Below the pieces are notes generated by a model. It was not told the DNA's origin. It saw only the letters and a list, made by a program, of their open reading frames with translations, and did no database searches. Positions 14,628 to 22,015 of a DNA stretch of 32,713 nt are shown piece by piece. The number at the start of each line of letters is the position of its first letter. Position 1 is the stretch's first letter. The position numbers and the translations under genes were made by a program. Source of the DNA: DATJHM01 sp035493895 (GTDB lineage: Bacteria > Chloroflexota > Ktedonobacteria > Ktedonobacterales > Ktedonobacteraceae); the NCBI GenBank assembly GCA_035493895.1, contig DATJHM010000114.1:1-32713 (forward strand), written 5' to 3'.

Positions 14628-16679
14628 ATGCAAACAGAGATTGTAGACCAATTTGTCGGGCAGGTAGTTGGCAAACAGGGTCAGTATCGGGTAGAGCGCT
14701 TGCTGGGTCAAAGCCGCTTGAATGCCGTTTATCTTGCGCGGAATCTTAGTAGTCAGCAGATAGTCGCCCTGACGCTTTTTATTACTCCCGAGCATTTCTC
14801 GCTCGATGCATATCAGCGTTTTATTCAACGTTTTGTTGCTGCTGCTCCTGCGTTGGTAGCATTGGAGCATCCGCATATTTTGCGCGTGCATGAGTTTGGT
14901 GAACAGTTTGGCTATCCCTATCTGATTACGCCGTATCTGACAGGTGGTTCGTTAGCGGACCTTCTGCGCAAGCAGAAGCGTTTTTCCTACGAGGAGGTGC
15001 TTTACTGGCTGGAGCAGATTGCGCCTGCGATCCAACACGCGCATAATCGTGGTCAGGTGCATGGTACATTAAAACCTACCAATCTGGTGTTGGATAGTCA
15101 GCAGCAAGTATTAGTAGCTGGTTTTGGTCTGATGCATATCTTACAACTGAGTGGCATTGTGCAGACGCAACAGCCTTTTGCACACCTGCTCAGTCTGGCG
15201 GAGACGTTTCTGGTGGCTCCCGAATATCTGGCACCAGAAGTCGTTGAGGGCCGCGCGATTGATAAACGTTCAGATGTCTATGCGCTCGGCTGTATTCTTT
15301 TTGAGCTCTTGAGCGGAGCCCCCCCCTTTAAGGGTGATGATCCTCTGGCGGTTGCGCAGATGCACGTTCAGCAGCAACTCCCCTCGCTTCGCTCGCTTGT
15401 GCCCGATCTGCCTATTGCGCTGGCATCGGTCGTCCATCAGGCCCTTGAGCGTGACCCGCAGCGTCGTTTCCAGCAGGTAAGCGATGTTCTGGAGGCATAT
15501 TCTCAGGTGGTAGCTGGAGTAACGAGTTCGCGACATACTGCGGTCACCGGCACCGGCCAAACCGGTGCAAAGACACGGAATGTACCAGAGACGTCTGAGG
15601 AAGGGCATGCGTCGGGTTCCTGGCAATTGATGCCACCGATTATCACCGGAAAACTTGCGGCTATCACCCCCAAACAGGTTACACCTCCTGAGCCGCAATC
15701 CAGACAGTCATCAACAGGCCCGATCGTCGCCTCCTCACAGTTCGCCCCTTCAGGAATCACCGGTCAGTTCAGTCGTCTGCCACAGCGTAAAGAGACGAGT
15801 CCGCTGCCTGAGCGTCCAGTGCAGCCGTTGCGAGCTGCTGAGCCGCCAGCCGTGAACATCGTGCGTGAGAGTGCACCGCCTCCGCGTCGAGAAGTGCGTG
15901 AAGAGTATACTCCGCCAATCGTGCGTGAGAGTGCACCGCCTCCGCGCCAGGAAGTACGCAGCAGAGGTGTGAATATGGCTGAAGATGCTGCCTGGTGGAC
16001 ACAACAGGCGGCAGAAACGCCGCTCTTGCCAGCCCAACCAGATATACGTAAGCAAAAAAAGACAAAATCGGCTCAACTTCCCCCGGCGCGGGTCTCGAAG
16101 AAATTATCGTATGGGAATACGTCACAGAAGCGCTCTTCCGGGCCGAACCGCCGTCAGGTGCTGGCCCTGGTGGGAGCGGGCGGCGTGGTGGCTGCTGGCG
16201 CAGTGGTGGCGACTAACTTGCATCTTTTCCAGCATTTAGGGCTTTCGCAGCAGTCAGCCGGGGCAAAAACGCCGGGCACGCAGCAGACCGCATCTACTCC
16301 CGCTTCCCAGCAGAATGCAACGAAGGCTGCCGCAACGAAGCCCGCTACGAATGGGAAGCAGCCTGCGCATACGGGATCTGTAGTTGGCTCAACAACGTTG
16401 CTCATCAATTCTGCGCAGCAGTTCGCAAATCCAGCTGATGGCAAGAGCAGCCTGCTCATTCATCTGCCCAGTGGGAATTTTGTCGCTTATAAACAGGCTT
16501 GCACGCATGAGGGCGTAAGCGTCAATTACGATCCGAATACGCACACGCTGGTCTGCCCGGCCCACGGAGCGATCTTCGATCCAGCGAAGTCAGGTGCAGT
16601 GCTACAGGGTCCTGCAACCTCTCCCCTGCCTACCGTTGGCATAAAGGTCAATGGCGATGGAACGGTTACAACCTTATAA
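14628..16679 (+). CDS. Pseudokinase - Tat anchor - Rieske [2Fe-2S] fusion protein
   Basis: A 683-residue protein with three parts. Residues about 19-290 have a Ser/Thr kinase fold (LAPEVVEG and DKRSDVYALGCILFELLSG are kept), but all catalytic residues are replaced: the VAIK Lys is Thr49 (VALTLF), the HRD Asp is Thr147 (VHGTLKPTN), the DFG Asp is Gly165 (VAGFG), and the Gly loop is degraded. A 200-residue Pro/Arg/Gln linker follows, with two copies of IVRESAPPPR. Then come a twin-arginine-like segment (R508-R509, NRRQVLALVGAGG) and one transmembrane helix (about 513-530). The C-terminal 90 residues are a Rieske domain with C625-T-H627 and C643-PA-H646, the 2Cys/2His cluster ligands, and no extra disulfide cysteines. 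Predicted topology: kinase-like part inside, Rieske outside after Tat export. Start at 14628 has GGAAAGAG at good spacing; a 45-residue upstream extension lacks one. Redox-linked signalling is inference. Confidence 0.88.
   Translation: MQTEIVDQFVGQVVGKQGQYRVERLLGQSRLNAVYLARNLSSQQIVALTLFITPEHFSLDAYQRFIQRFVAAAPALVALEHPHILRVHEFGEQFGYPYLITPYLTGGSLADLLRKQKRFSYEEVLYWLEQIAPAIQHAHNRGQVHGTLKPTNLVLDSQQQVLVAGFGLMHILQLSGIVQTQQPFAHLLSLAETFLVAPEYLAPEVVEGRAIDKRSDVYALGCILFELLSGAPPFKGDDPLAVAQMHVQQQLPSLRSLVPDLPIALASVVHQALERDPQRRFQQVSDVLEAYSQVVAGVTSSRHTAVTGTGQTGAKTRNVPETSEEGHASGSWQLMPPIITGKLAAITPKQVTPPEPQSRQSSTGPIVASSQFAPSGITGQFSRLPQRKETSPLPERPVQPLRAAEPPAVNIVRESAPPPRREVREEYTPPIVRESAPPPRQEVRSRGVNMAEDAAWWTQQAAETPLLPAQPDIRKQKKTKSAQLPPARVSKKLSYGNTSQKRSSGPNRRQVLALVGAGGVVAAGAVVATNLHLFQHLGLSQQSAGAKTPGTQQTASTPASQQNATKAAATKPATNGKQPAHTGSVVGSTTLLINSAQQFANPADGKSSLLIHLPSGNFVAYKQACTHEGVSVNYDPNTHTLVCPAHGAIFDPAKSGAVLQGPATSPLPTVGIKVNGDGTVTTL
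15858..15960 (+). repeat. Two direct repeats in the pseudokinase linker, 60-base period
   Basis: ATCGTGCGTGAGAGTGCACC begins at 15858 and again at 15918, and similarity continues through GAAGT(G/A)CG. It encodes IVRESAPPPR(R/Q)EVR twice. It is probably a local duplication within a disordered linker. Confidence 0.8.
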
Positions 16680-16743
16680 ATCTCTACATTATTATTTTGA
16701 CATGTTGTGTTTTAGGGAAGTAGAATGAGGGGAAAGAAATTTG

Positions 16744-16775
16744 CGCAAGAACCAGCCGTTCTTGTTGCGTCTTTT
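16744..16775 (+). terminator. Probable terminator of the pseudokinase-Rieske gene
   Basis: CAAGAAC and GTTCTTG form a 7-bp core stem (extendable with GCG/TGCG bulged pairs) around CAGCC, followed by CTTTT. It lies 65 bases after the stop codon. Confidence 0.55.
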
Positions 16776-16944
16776 CCCTCAGTCGATCTTTCCTGGAAAC
16801 TCGTTGCATAGAGGTCATCAGGATAGTTCTGCTTTAAGAAACGCGATCATAGTCAGATAAGACGGAGGGGAAGCGCTTTACAGTTTTCAACCGTACAAGC
16901 TGATATGGACTTGTTGTAGTTGCGTTTAGCAGACGGAGGACACG

Positions 16945-17205
16945 ATGAATCCAACGGTGATTACGTATGTTGGCCTGGCAGTTGCTGCTAGTATTTTAGT
17001 CTGGAGTTCTGTGACACTCGTTCAGCATACACGTGCGCACAAAAAGCCTCCTGCCGGGGAACCTGATCCCTGGATTATTATTCGTCCGCTTGCCTCATCT
17101 GAGGAGGAGGATGAGTTGCTGGAAGAAGAGCCTAATCCTCTCCTGGATGCTTATTTACGTGGGCAACAGAGCGGCTATTGTTTCAAAAGTAAAAAGCCTC
17201 AGTGA
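16945..17205 (+). CDS. Small single-pass membrane protein, acidic tail
   Basis: An 86-residue protein of unknown family. One transmembrane helix (about 7-26, YVGLAVAASILVWSSVTLV) is followed by a basic flank (HTRAHKK), a short PDPWIIIRPL segment and an acidic stretch (SSEEEDELLEEE, 51-62). The positive-inside rule suggests an outside N-terminus and a cytoplasmic tail. The start has GGAGG at 6-7 bases, a strong ribosome site that supports a real gene despite the small size. It follows the pseudokinase-Rieske gene in the same direction after 265 bases and a likely terminator, so co-regulation is uncertain. No function can be given. Confidence 0.7.
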   Translation: MNPTVITYVGLAVAASILVWSSVTLVQHTRAHKKPPAGEPDPWIIIRPLASSEEEDELLEEEPNPLLDAYLRGQQSGYCFKSKKPQ

Positions 17206-17241
17206 TACCCTTCTTTTTGGTGCCGTGTAAGCCCCTTGTGT

Positions 17242-17265
17242 GACGCTGTTGTATGCAACAGTGTC
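17242..17265. terminator. Hairpin between convergent genes
   Basis: GACGCTGTTG and CAACAGTGTC pair over 10 bp (one G-U) around TATG, in the gap between the small membrane protein and the YbjN gene. There is no T run on either side, so a terminator role is only likely by position. Confidence 0.4.
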
Positions 17266-17306
17266 GACGAAAGAAATATCCTGGAGAGGGAACCGGCTCT
17301 TCGTTT

Positions 17307-17933
17307 TTAGTTCCGACTCTGTCTTAATAAGCGTGTTACTTCTGCGAGTACATCGTTTACATCCAGGTCGGTCTCTTCATCCGCGTTTTCGGATTGCTGA
17401 AGCGAGCTGGGTAGCAGGGGTGTTCTCCCTGTTGACTGGGAAAAACCGGCCTCATCCTGGAAAAACTCTTGCTCGCAGGCGCGTATTACTTCTAATATTG
17501 TCGCATCTGTATGCATAATTCTTGGGAGAAGGTTATGATAAATGGCGACCGTTTGTATGATTGCGCCAAAAACTAGTTGGAATTGTCCATAGCTCAGGTA
17601 ATTATCGGCAAGGGGAACCGTCTCTTCCAGACGCACTTCTCCATCTTCCAGATCGAGGCCGAACTTACCCATTGCGATGCGGTAGTTGACGACCATGAGT
17701 GCCTCCAGGCATTCCTGCCGCCTCTTATCCCCGATACTAGCAATCTGTGGCACCACAAACATAAGCTTTCGCACGTTCCCGCTCTGTTGGAAGCCTACGA
17801 TCATACGCCATTGTCCATAATTACCATGAAATGCCAGTTCTATCACTTCGCGCTCTCGGTCCACCTGCGCGATTTTTATGTCCATTTTTATAAAGTATTC
17901 AATGAGATGGGAGACGCCGAAGCTATCAGCCAT
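17307..17933 (-). CDS. YbjN-domain protein
   Basis: A 208-residue soluble protein. Residues about 8-145 match the YbjN family (a type-III-secretion-chaperone-like fold): an N-terminal helix pair, a strand pattern ELAFHGNYGQWRMIVGFQ, and the characteristic FGLDLEDGEVRLEETVPLADN near 95-115 followed by a helix (FGAIIQTVAIYHNLLPRIM). The C-terminal 60 residues are polar, with an acidic helix (DLDVNDVLAEVTRLLRQ). YbjN proteins are thought to modulate other proteins or signalling, without a defined reaction. The start has AAAGGAG seven bases upstream. A possible TTGACA promoter lies about 220 bases upstream, next to a 19-bp palindrome. Confidence 0.82.
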   Translation of the reverse strand: MADSFGVSHLIEYFIKMDIKIAQVDREREVIELAFHGNYGQWRMIVGFQQSGNVRKLMFVVPQIASIGDKRRQECLEALMVVNYRIAMGKFGLDLEDGEVRLEETVPLADNYLSYGQFQLVFGAIIQTVAIYHNLLPRIMHTDATILEVIRACEQEFFQDEAGFSQSTGRTPLLPSSLQQSENADEETDLDVNDVLAEVTRLLRQSRN

Positions 17934-18147
17934 AGATTTCTCCTTTATCGTCGCCTTTATAGCGCTGGCTGGATTGGTCAGGCGCCTGGCAAAATGCGTT
18001 CTTTTCTCTTGTAGCCCGGTTTCTGCTGGTTCCTGACTGCATATATATCATCTCTTTGCGCCCAAGTATAACACAGCTATACGCTACACTCTCTCGCAAA
18101 ATTGGTTGTAGTCCAGTAATATTTGCATATCTCTGGTTAATGTTTGC

Positions 18148-18176
18148 ATACAATGTACATATGACGTGGTTGTCAA
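18148..18176 (-). promoter_or_regulatory. Possible promoter for the YbjN gene
   Basis: On the minus strand a perfect TTGACA is followed after 17 bases by TTGTAT, a poor -10. It would leave a 5' leader of about 200 bases, so confidence is limited. Confidence 0.35.
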
Positions 18177-18189
18177 TTTCGCTTGTATC

Positions 18190-18208
18190 CTATCTGCCTG
18201 GCAGATAG
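18190..18208. promoter_or_regulatory. 19-bp perfect palindrome, candidate operator
   Basis: CTATCTGCC, a central T and GGCAGATAG form perfect dyad symmetry in a long divergent intergenic region, about 14 bases upstream of the -35 assigned to the YbjN gene. A following TTTTT would also allow a hairpin terminator reading, but no gene ends before it. Confidence 0.4.
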
Positions 18209-18424
18209 TTTTTGATAGTGTATGTTGAATGTTGCGATCGCTATTTTTTCTCCCTTATACGAGAGTTAATATATATATGGCTATCACAACATCCTGTTTC
18301 TGTCAATGTTCTGTTTCTGGCATATCTCCATCTTAACTATAGAACTTCCCCGTTCCCTCAAGAAATAACCGTCTTTTGTCGATAGAGAGATGAGAAGGGC
18401 CCTTTCCTAAAAAAGCGAATTTGT

Positions 18425-18459
18425 GTAGGATAGGTAACATAGGTAGGATAGGTAGGATC
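18425..18459. repeat. Short tandem repeat, GTAGGATAGGTA type
   Basis: GTAGGATAGGTA occurs at 18425 and 18443 (18-base period, with a 9-base sub-pattern of AGGTA/AGGATA). Non-coding; a possible variable-number repeat. Confidence 0.6.
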
Positions 18460-18701
18460 TGCATCCTCCGCAAAAGTAATGCTTCCTGCGCTTCTTCTGC
18501 TGAAGAGGAGCCAGATACATGCTTTTTCAGGACCATAGGCAGGTCTCTCTGCTGCTGATGAGGCTATTCTGTTACCAGATTTACCCGTAATGCGTCTATG
18601 TGTAATGCCGATACCTGTCAATTCCTATAATCTTTTGCTGAATATAGTCATTTTATCCAGGGATGCTGGAGAATAGCAGCAAGTGCTAAAAGGAGTGCTC
18701 T

Positions 18702-19739
18702 ATGTCTGAGGGAGAAAAAAAAGTGCCTGTTGAGCAGTTAACGTTCGCTGAGCGTATGCGCTATGGTGCACAGAGTGCGGTTCGCTGTATGGGGGTGACC
18801 GCACAGGATCGTGTGTTTATTTTGACCGATCATGAGCGTGAACATATTGCGCGCGAGGTGGCGGATGCAGCTCGTGAACAACATGCTCAAGTCTCGATTC
18901 ACTTTCTGGAGCAATATGGCACGCGACCGCTGACGGCGTTCTCTGAGACGCTGCGCAATGATTTGCTTGAGGCTCAACCCACCGTGACGTATTATATTGC
19001 CACAGCTCAACCCGGCGAGATTGCGTTCCGTATTCCTTTGCTGCCCTTTCTGGCAAACGAGCTAAAAGTGCGCCATGGTCATATGATTGGTATCGACGAT
19101 CGGCTGATGGTCGAGGGAATGTGTGCCGATTATGACGAGATATTTCGTCTGACCAATGAAGTCTACGATCTGGTTCGTACCGCGCATACCATTCATGTAA
19201 CTTCGGCCAAAGGCAGTGATGTGACCGCTACGTTCCATGAGGATTGGCGCTGGGTTCCCTGTCACGGACGCTATCATGAACAGGGGAAATGGGGGAATTT
19301 GCCGGAGGGCGAAGTCTATACCGCTCCTGCGAATCTGAATGGTGTGCTGGTTTGTGACGTGCTCGGTGACTACTTCTCCCCGAAATATGGCGTGCTGGAG
19401 CAGCCTGTGACGCTCCATGTAAAAGATGGCTACGTTACGGAAGTGCATTCAGCAAATGAAGCGCTTATGCAGGAACTGCGGGACTATCTCTTCTCCGTGC
19501 CTAATGGAAATCGGGCAGGCGAGTTCGCGATTGGCACCTTGACGAGTTTGCAGCAGCTCAGCGGCAATTTGTTACAGGATGAGAAGATGCCGGGACTGCA
19601 TGTTGCATTTGGCAATCCTTATCCCCAGTTTACGGGCGCGAATTGGGATGCCACAATTCATGTCGATGTTATTCCTACACGCTGTACGATTGAAGTCGAT
19701 GGTCGTGAGATTATGCGTGACGGCGTGTTTACTTTCTAG
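18702..19739 (+). CDS. M29 family aminopeptidase (thermophilic metalloprotease type)
   Basis: A 345-residue cytoplasmic enzyme that should remove N-terminal amino acids from peptides using a two-metal centre. The family ligands can be placed by spacing: E204 in LPEGEV, E274 in RAGEFAIGT, H300 in GLHVAFGNPYP, Y307, then H320 and D322 in ATIHVDV. The gap E-to-H is 26, H-to-Y is 7 and H-to-D is 2, as expected for M29. The N-terminal half is the usual alpha/beta domain; the total length is somewhat shorter than the about 400 typical of AmpT/AmpS, and the N-terminal domain is the reduced part. Start: an AAAGGAG site lies about 8-9 bases before the ATG. No signal peptide. It is transcribed alone. 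Substrate preference cannot be read from the sequence. Confidence 0.88.
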   Translation: MSEGEKKVPVEQLTFAERMRYGAQSAVRCMGVTAQDRVFILTDHEREHIAREVADAAREQHAQVSIHFLEQYGTRPLTAFSETLRNDLLEAQPTVTYYIATAQPGEIAFRIPLLPFLANELKVRHGHMIGIDDRLMVEGMCADYDEIFRLTNEVYDLVRTAHTIHVTSAKGSDVTATFHEDWRWVPCHGRYHEQGKWGNLPEGEVYTAPANLNGVLVCDVLGDYFSPKYGVLEQPVTLHVKDGYVTEVHSANEALMQELRDYLFSVPNGNRAGEFAIGTLTSLQQLSGNLLQDEKMPGLHVAFGNPYPQFTGANWDATIHVDVIPTRCTIEVDGREIMRDGVFTF

Positions 19740-20253
19740 TCGCCTATCTGCATCCTGTTGCCTGTGGTAGATCTTTATGCGTTTTGCGCAAGATAGTGTC
19801 TGCCTGGATCTGCCATGCGCAACAGCATGGCATAATCGGCGGGCAGTTTGTTGCTCTGGTCTTTCTCTGTGTATGGCAAGGGACCACTTCAGGAAAAAAG
19901 GATGTTTTTTGCGCTTTTTGTCATATGCGCGTAACAAAAAACCAGGTATGACGTATAGTTAAGTATAGAGGAATGGAAAAGCTAGCCTCGCCCTCTGTTG
20001 CTAGCTTGAGCGTCAGGCGCTCTACTCACTGAAGAGTCCAACAACGCAGTAGAAATTTGTTGTTTCCTCTACAGATAATCGTATTGTGGCCTGGCGCTTT
20101 GTGGTGGTGACCCTTCTCGTAGGCAGCAGGCGCTATACAGGACGGGGCAGGTGTGATGACCGTGAGGATCTATGTGCTGGTCGTACCCTCCTGTGGACTG
20201 TTGCTCCGCTGATACGTGTTGTTTATGTAGTCGGGCTAGAGAGGAGCTTTGGC
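19740..20253. other. Intergenic leader of the Ser/Thr kinase gene
   Basis: No gene is supported. An 8-bp hairpin (AAGCTAGC 19979-19986 with GCTAGCTT 20000-20007) is followed directly by a 5-bp hairpin (GAGCG/CGCTC, 20008-20022), so the kinase mRNA may carry a structured leader. The frame open from the GTG at 20086 continues into the kinase but has no ribosome site. Confidence 0.45.
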
Positions 20254-21975
20254 ATGGCGATGACCAAGGGTCAGAATCTCATTGGCAGGGTAATGGGCTC
20301 TTGTGTTTTAGAAAGCGTGCTTGGATACGGTGGTTCTAGTGCCGTTTTCCTGGCACAACAACAGCAGCCGGAACGCAAAGTTGCGGTAAAGGTCTTTCTT
20401 CCTCGGAATGGTGTTGATGGGCAGATGCCAAAGGATTTTTATCAACGCTTTTTGCGCGAGGCTGAGGCTGCCAGTAAATTGGACCATCCAAATATTTTGC
20501 CTGTCTATGCGTATGGACAGCAAGATGGTCTTCCTTATATTGTGATGCCCTATATGCCCGGAGGCACACTGGCTGACTATATTCAACGGCATGGCGCGCT
20601 TTCTCTGCAAGAGGCTGTCTGGTATCTGGAGCAGATTGCCGCCGCGCTGGATTATGCCCATGAGCAGGGGTGCGTCCACTGCGATGTGAAACCAGCCAAT
20701 GTTTTGCTGGATAGTGATGGCCTGGTGCGCCTCTCTGATTTTGGCATCGCTCGCGTCTCCCAGGACTCTGAGAAAGAGGCGCGTGCTCTTGCGCGCACAT
20801 CAGATGCACTCGCCGGAACTCCCGACTATATCTCTCCTGAGCAGGCACTCGGGCAGACCGTTGATGGCCGCTCAGATATCTATTCGATGGCGATCACGCT
20901 GTTTTACCTGTTAGCGAAGCAGTTGCCTTTCTATGCAGACACGCCAATTGCCCTGGCGCTTTCGCATGTCCATAAACCTCCGCCTTCGCTGGCACGCATT
21001 CGATCAGACGTGACCGAGGAGATCGACAGCGTTTTATATAAAGCTCTGGCAAAAAAACCTGACGATCGCTATCAGACACTGGAGGCTTTTAGTCGGGATT
21101 TTGCGCAGGCGGTCGAAGAGGCGAAGCGTTCGGGAGCGGCGAGTAGCAAACGTGCCGTTGTCCTGGTCAGGAGTACCGGACAGTTGAGCGGCCCTCTTTC
21201 TCATGCTATCGCTTCTGATCAGCCGCCTCAGCCGCGCCGTTCTCTCGTACAGCGTGTAGGGCTGGTGCGTTTACTTTGCCTGGCCTTTTTTATGTTTTCT
21301 CTGCTCGTCTCTGGCAGTTTCGTGACGGTCCTGGCTCTCTCCCGGGCCAACAACCATCCCACCACGAAGGTGAGTACTGCTCTTGATCCTCCAAAGGGTA
21401 CCACCAGTCGTGATCTTCTGGTGGATCACGATGGCTGGCCGTCGAACGCGACCTTTTTCTATGACGATGGGAAGTATCATATCCGCGATATGTCGCGCGA
21501 CAATATGTCTCTGGCGCTCTACCATCCAGATCAGCCTGGCAACTTTTCCAATTTTCATCTTACCGTAACGATGTCTCAAGTGCATCGTCCTGATGACGAA
21601 TCTGATTATCAGACGGACTTTTATGGTGTGGTCTTCCGGGCCAGCAGTGATCAAACCAGCTATTATCTCTTCGAAATCGATCCAGCTAATGGCAAGCAGT
21701 ATATGTTTATGCGCTATGAGGGTGGTTTACACTGGGATACGTTGGCAAATGGTACCATTCCTGCATTGAATGATGACCCTGGCAAGAATAATACGCTCTC
21801 GATTCAGGCTCAGGGCAATAGTTTTGTGTTCATGGTCAACGACAAGCCAGTGGGCAAGACGATCTCAGATACATTCAACAAGCAGCCGTTGCTCGCAGGA
21901 CTGATAGGGCTCTATGTGGAGAATAAAGGTTCTGAAGTGGCGTTTTCTCATCTGTATGTCGATCCTCTGAAGTAA
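20254..21975 (+). CDS. Membrane Ser/Thr protein kinase with lectin-like outer domain
   Basis: A 573-residue receptor kinase of the PknB type. The kinase domain (about 12-290) is complete: Gly loop GYGGSSAVFLA, Lys46 in VAVKVF, catalytic Asp144 in VHCDVKPANVLL (Arg of HRD replaced by Cys), D162 in SDFGIAR, and GTPDYISPEQALG in the activation segment. The HCD change suggests that activation-loop phosphorylation may not be required, as in non-RD kinases. A juxtamembrane linker contains STGQLSGPL. One transmembrane helix lies at about 340-363. The outer 200 residues have a jelly-roll pattern (FYGVVFRASSDQTSYYLFEID then NTLSIQAQGNSFVFMVNDKPVG), like concanavalin/LamG or DUF1080-type domains, so a sugar or cell-wall ligand is plausible. 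The ATG at 20254 has AGGAG seven bases upstream; the longer frame does not. Confidence 0.92.
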   Translation: MAMTKGQNLIGRVMGSCVLESVLGYGGSSAVFLAQQQQPERKVAVKVFLPRNGVDGQMPKDFYQRFLREAEAASKLDHPNILPVYAYGQQDGLPYIVMPYMPGGTLADYIQRHGALSLQEAVWYLEQIAAALDYAHEQGCVHCDVKPANVLLDSDGLVRLSDFGIARVSQDSEKEARALARTSDALAGTPDYISPEQALGQTVDGRSDIYSMAITLFYLLAKQLPFYADTPIALALSHVHKPPPSLARIRSDVTEEIDSVLYKALAKKPDDRYQTLEAFSRDFAQAVEEAKRSGAASSKRAVVLVRSTGQLSGPLSHAIASDQPPQPRRSLVQRVGLVRLLCLAFFMFSLLVSGSFVTVLALSRANNHPTTKVSTALDPPKGTTSRDLLVDHDGWPSNATFFYDDGKYHIRDMSRDNMSLALYHPDQPGNFSNFHLTVTMSQVHRPDDESDYQTDFYGVVFRASSDQTSYYLFEIDPANGKQYMFMRYEGGLHWDTLANGTIPALNDDPGKNNTLSIQAQGNSFVFMVNDKPVGKTISDTFNKQPLLAGLIGLYVENKGSEVAFSHLYVDPLK

Positions 21976-22009
21976 AGAGACCTCTTCCAGCAGAGGGAGA
22001 GATCTCTTT
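21974..22009. terminator. Bidirectional terminator-like hairpin
   Basis: CCTCT/AGAGG around TCCAGC, extended after a bulge by AAAGAGA/TCTCTTT, lies between the kinase stop and the stop of the opposite acetyltransferase gene. The stem is imperfect and the T run is short. Confidence 0.45.
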
Positions 22010-22015
22010 GTCCCC

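Larger units (their letters stand above)
17934..18701. other. Long divergent intergenic region, YbjN / M29 aminopeptidase
   Basis: Nearly 770 bases without a convincing gene. It holds a possible minus-strand promoter (18148-18176), a 19-bp palindrome (18190-18208) and a short tandem repeat (18425-18459). Open frames on the minus strand between 18333 and 18621 overlap the tandem repeat, have no ribosome site and look like chance frames. Confidence 0.5.

Noticed and set aside
18190..18213. Palindrome plus TTTTT as an intrinsic terminator
   Set aside because: No gene ends upstream on the plus strand; a one-base loop is also not possible for a full 9-bp hairpin.
18333..18621. Two overlapping minus-strand frames in the YbjN/M29 intergenic region
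   Set aside because: No ribosome sites, and the repetitive peptide (ILPILPMLPIL) is explained by the short DNA tandem repeat.
20086..20253. GTG-initiated 56-residue extension of the Ser/Thr kinase
   Set aside because: No ribosome site and no family similarity; AGGAG fits the ATG at 20254.
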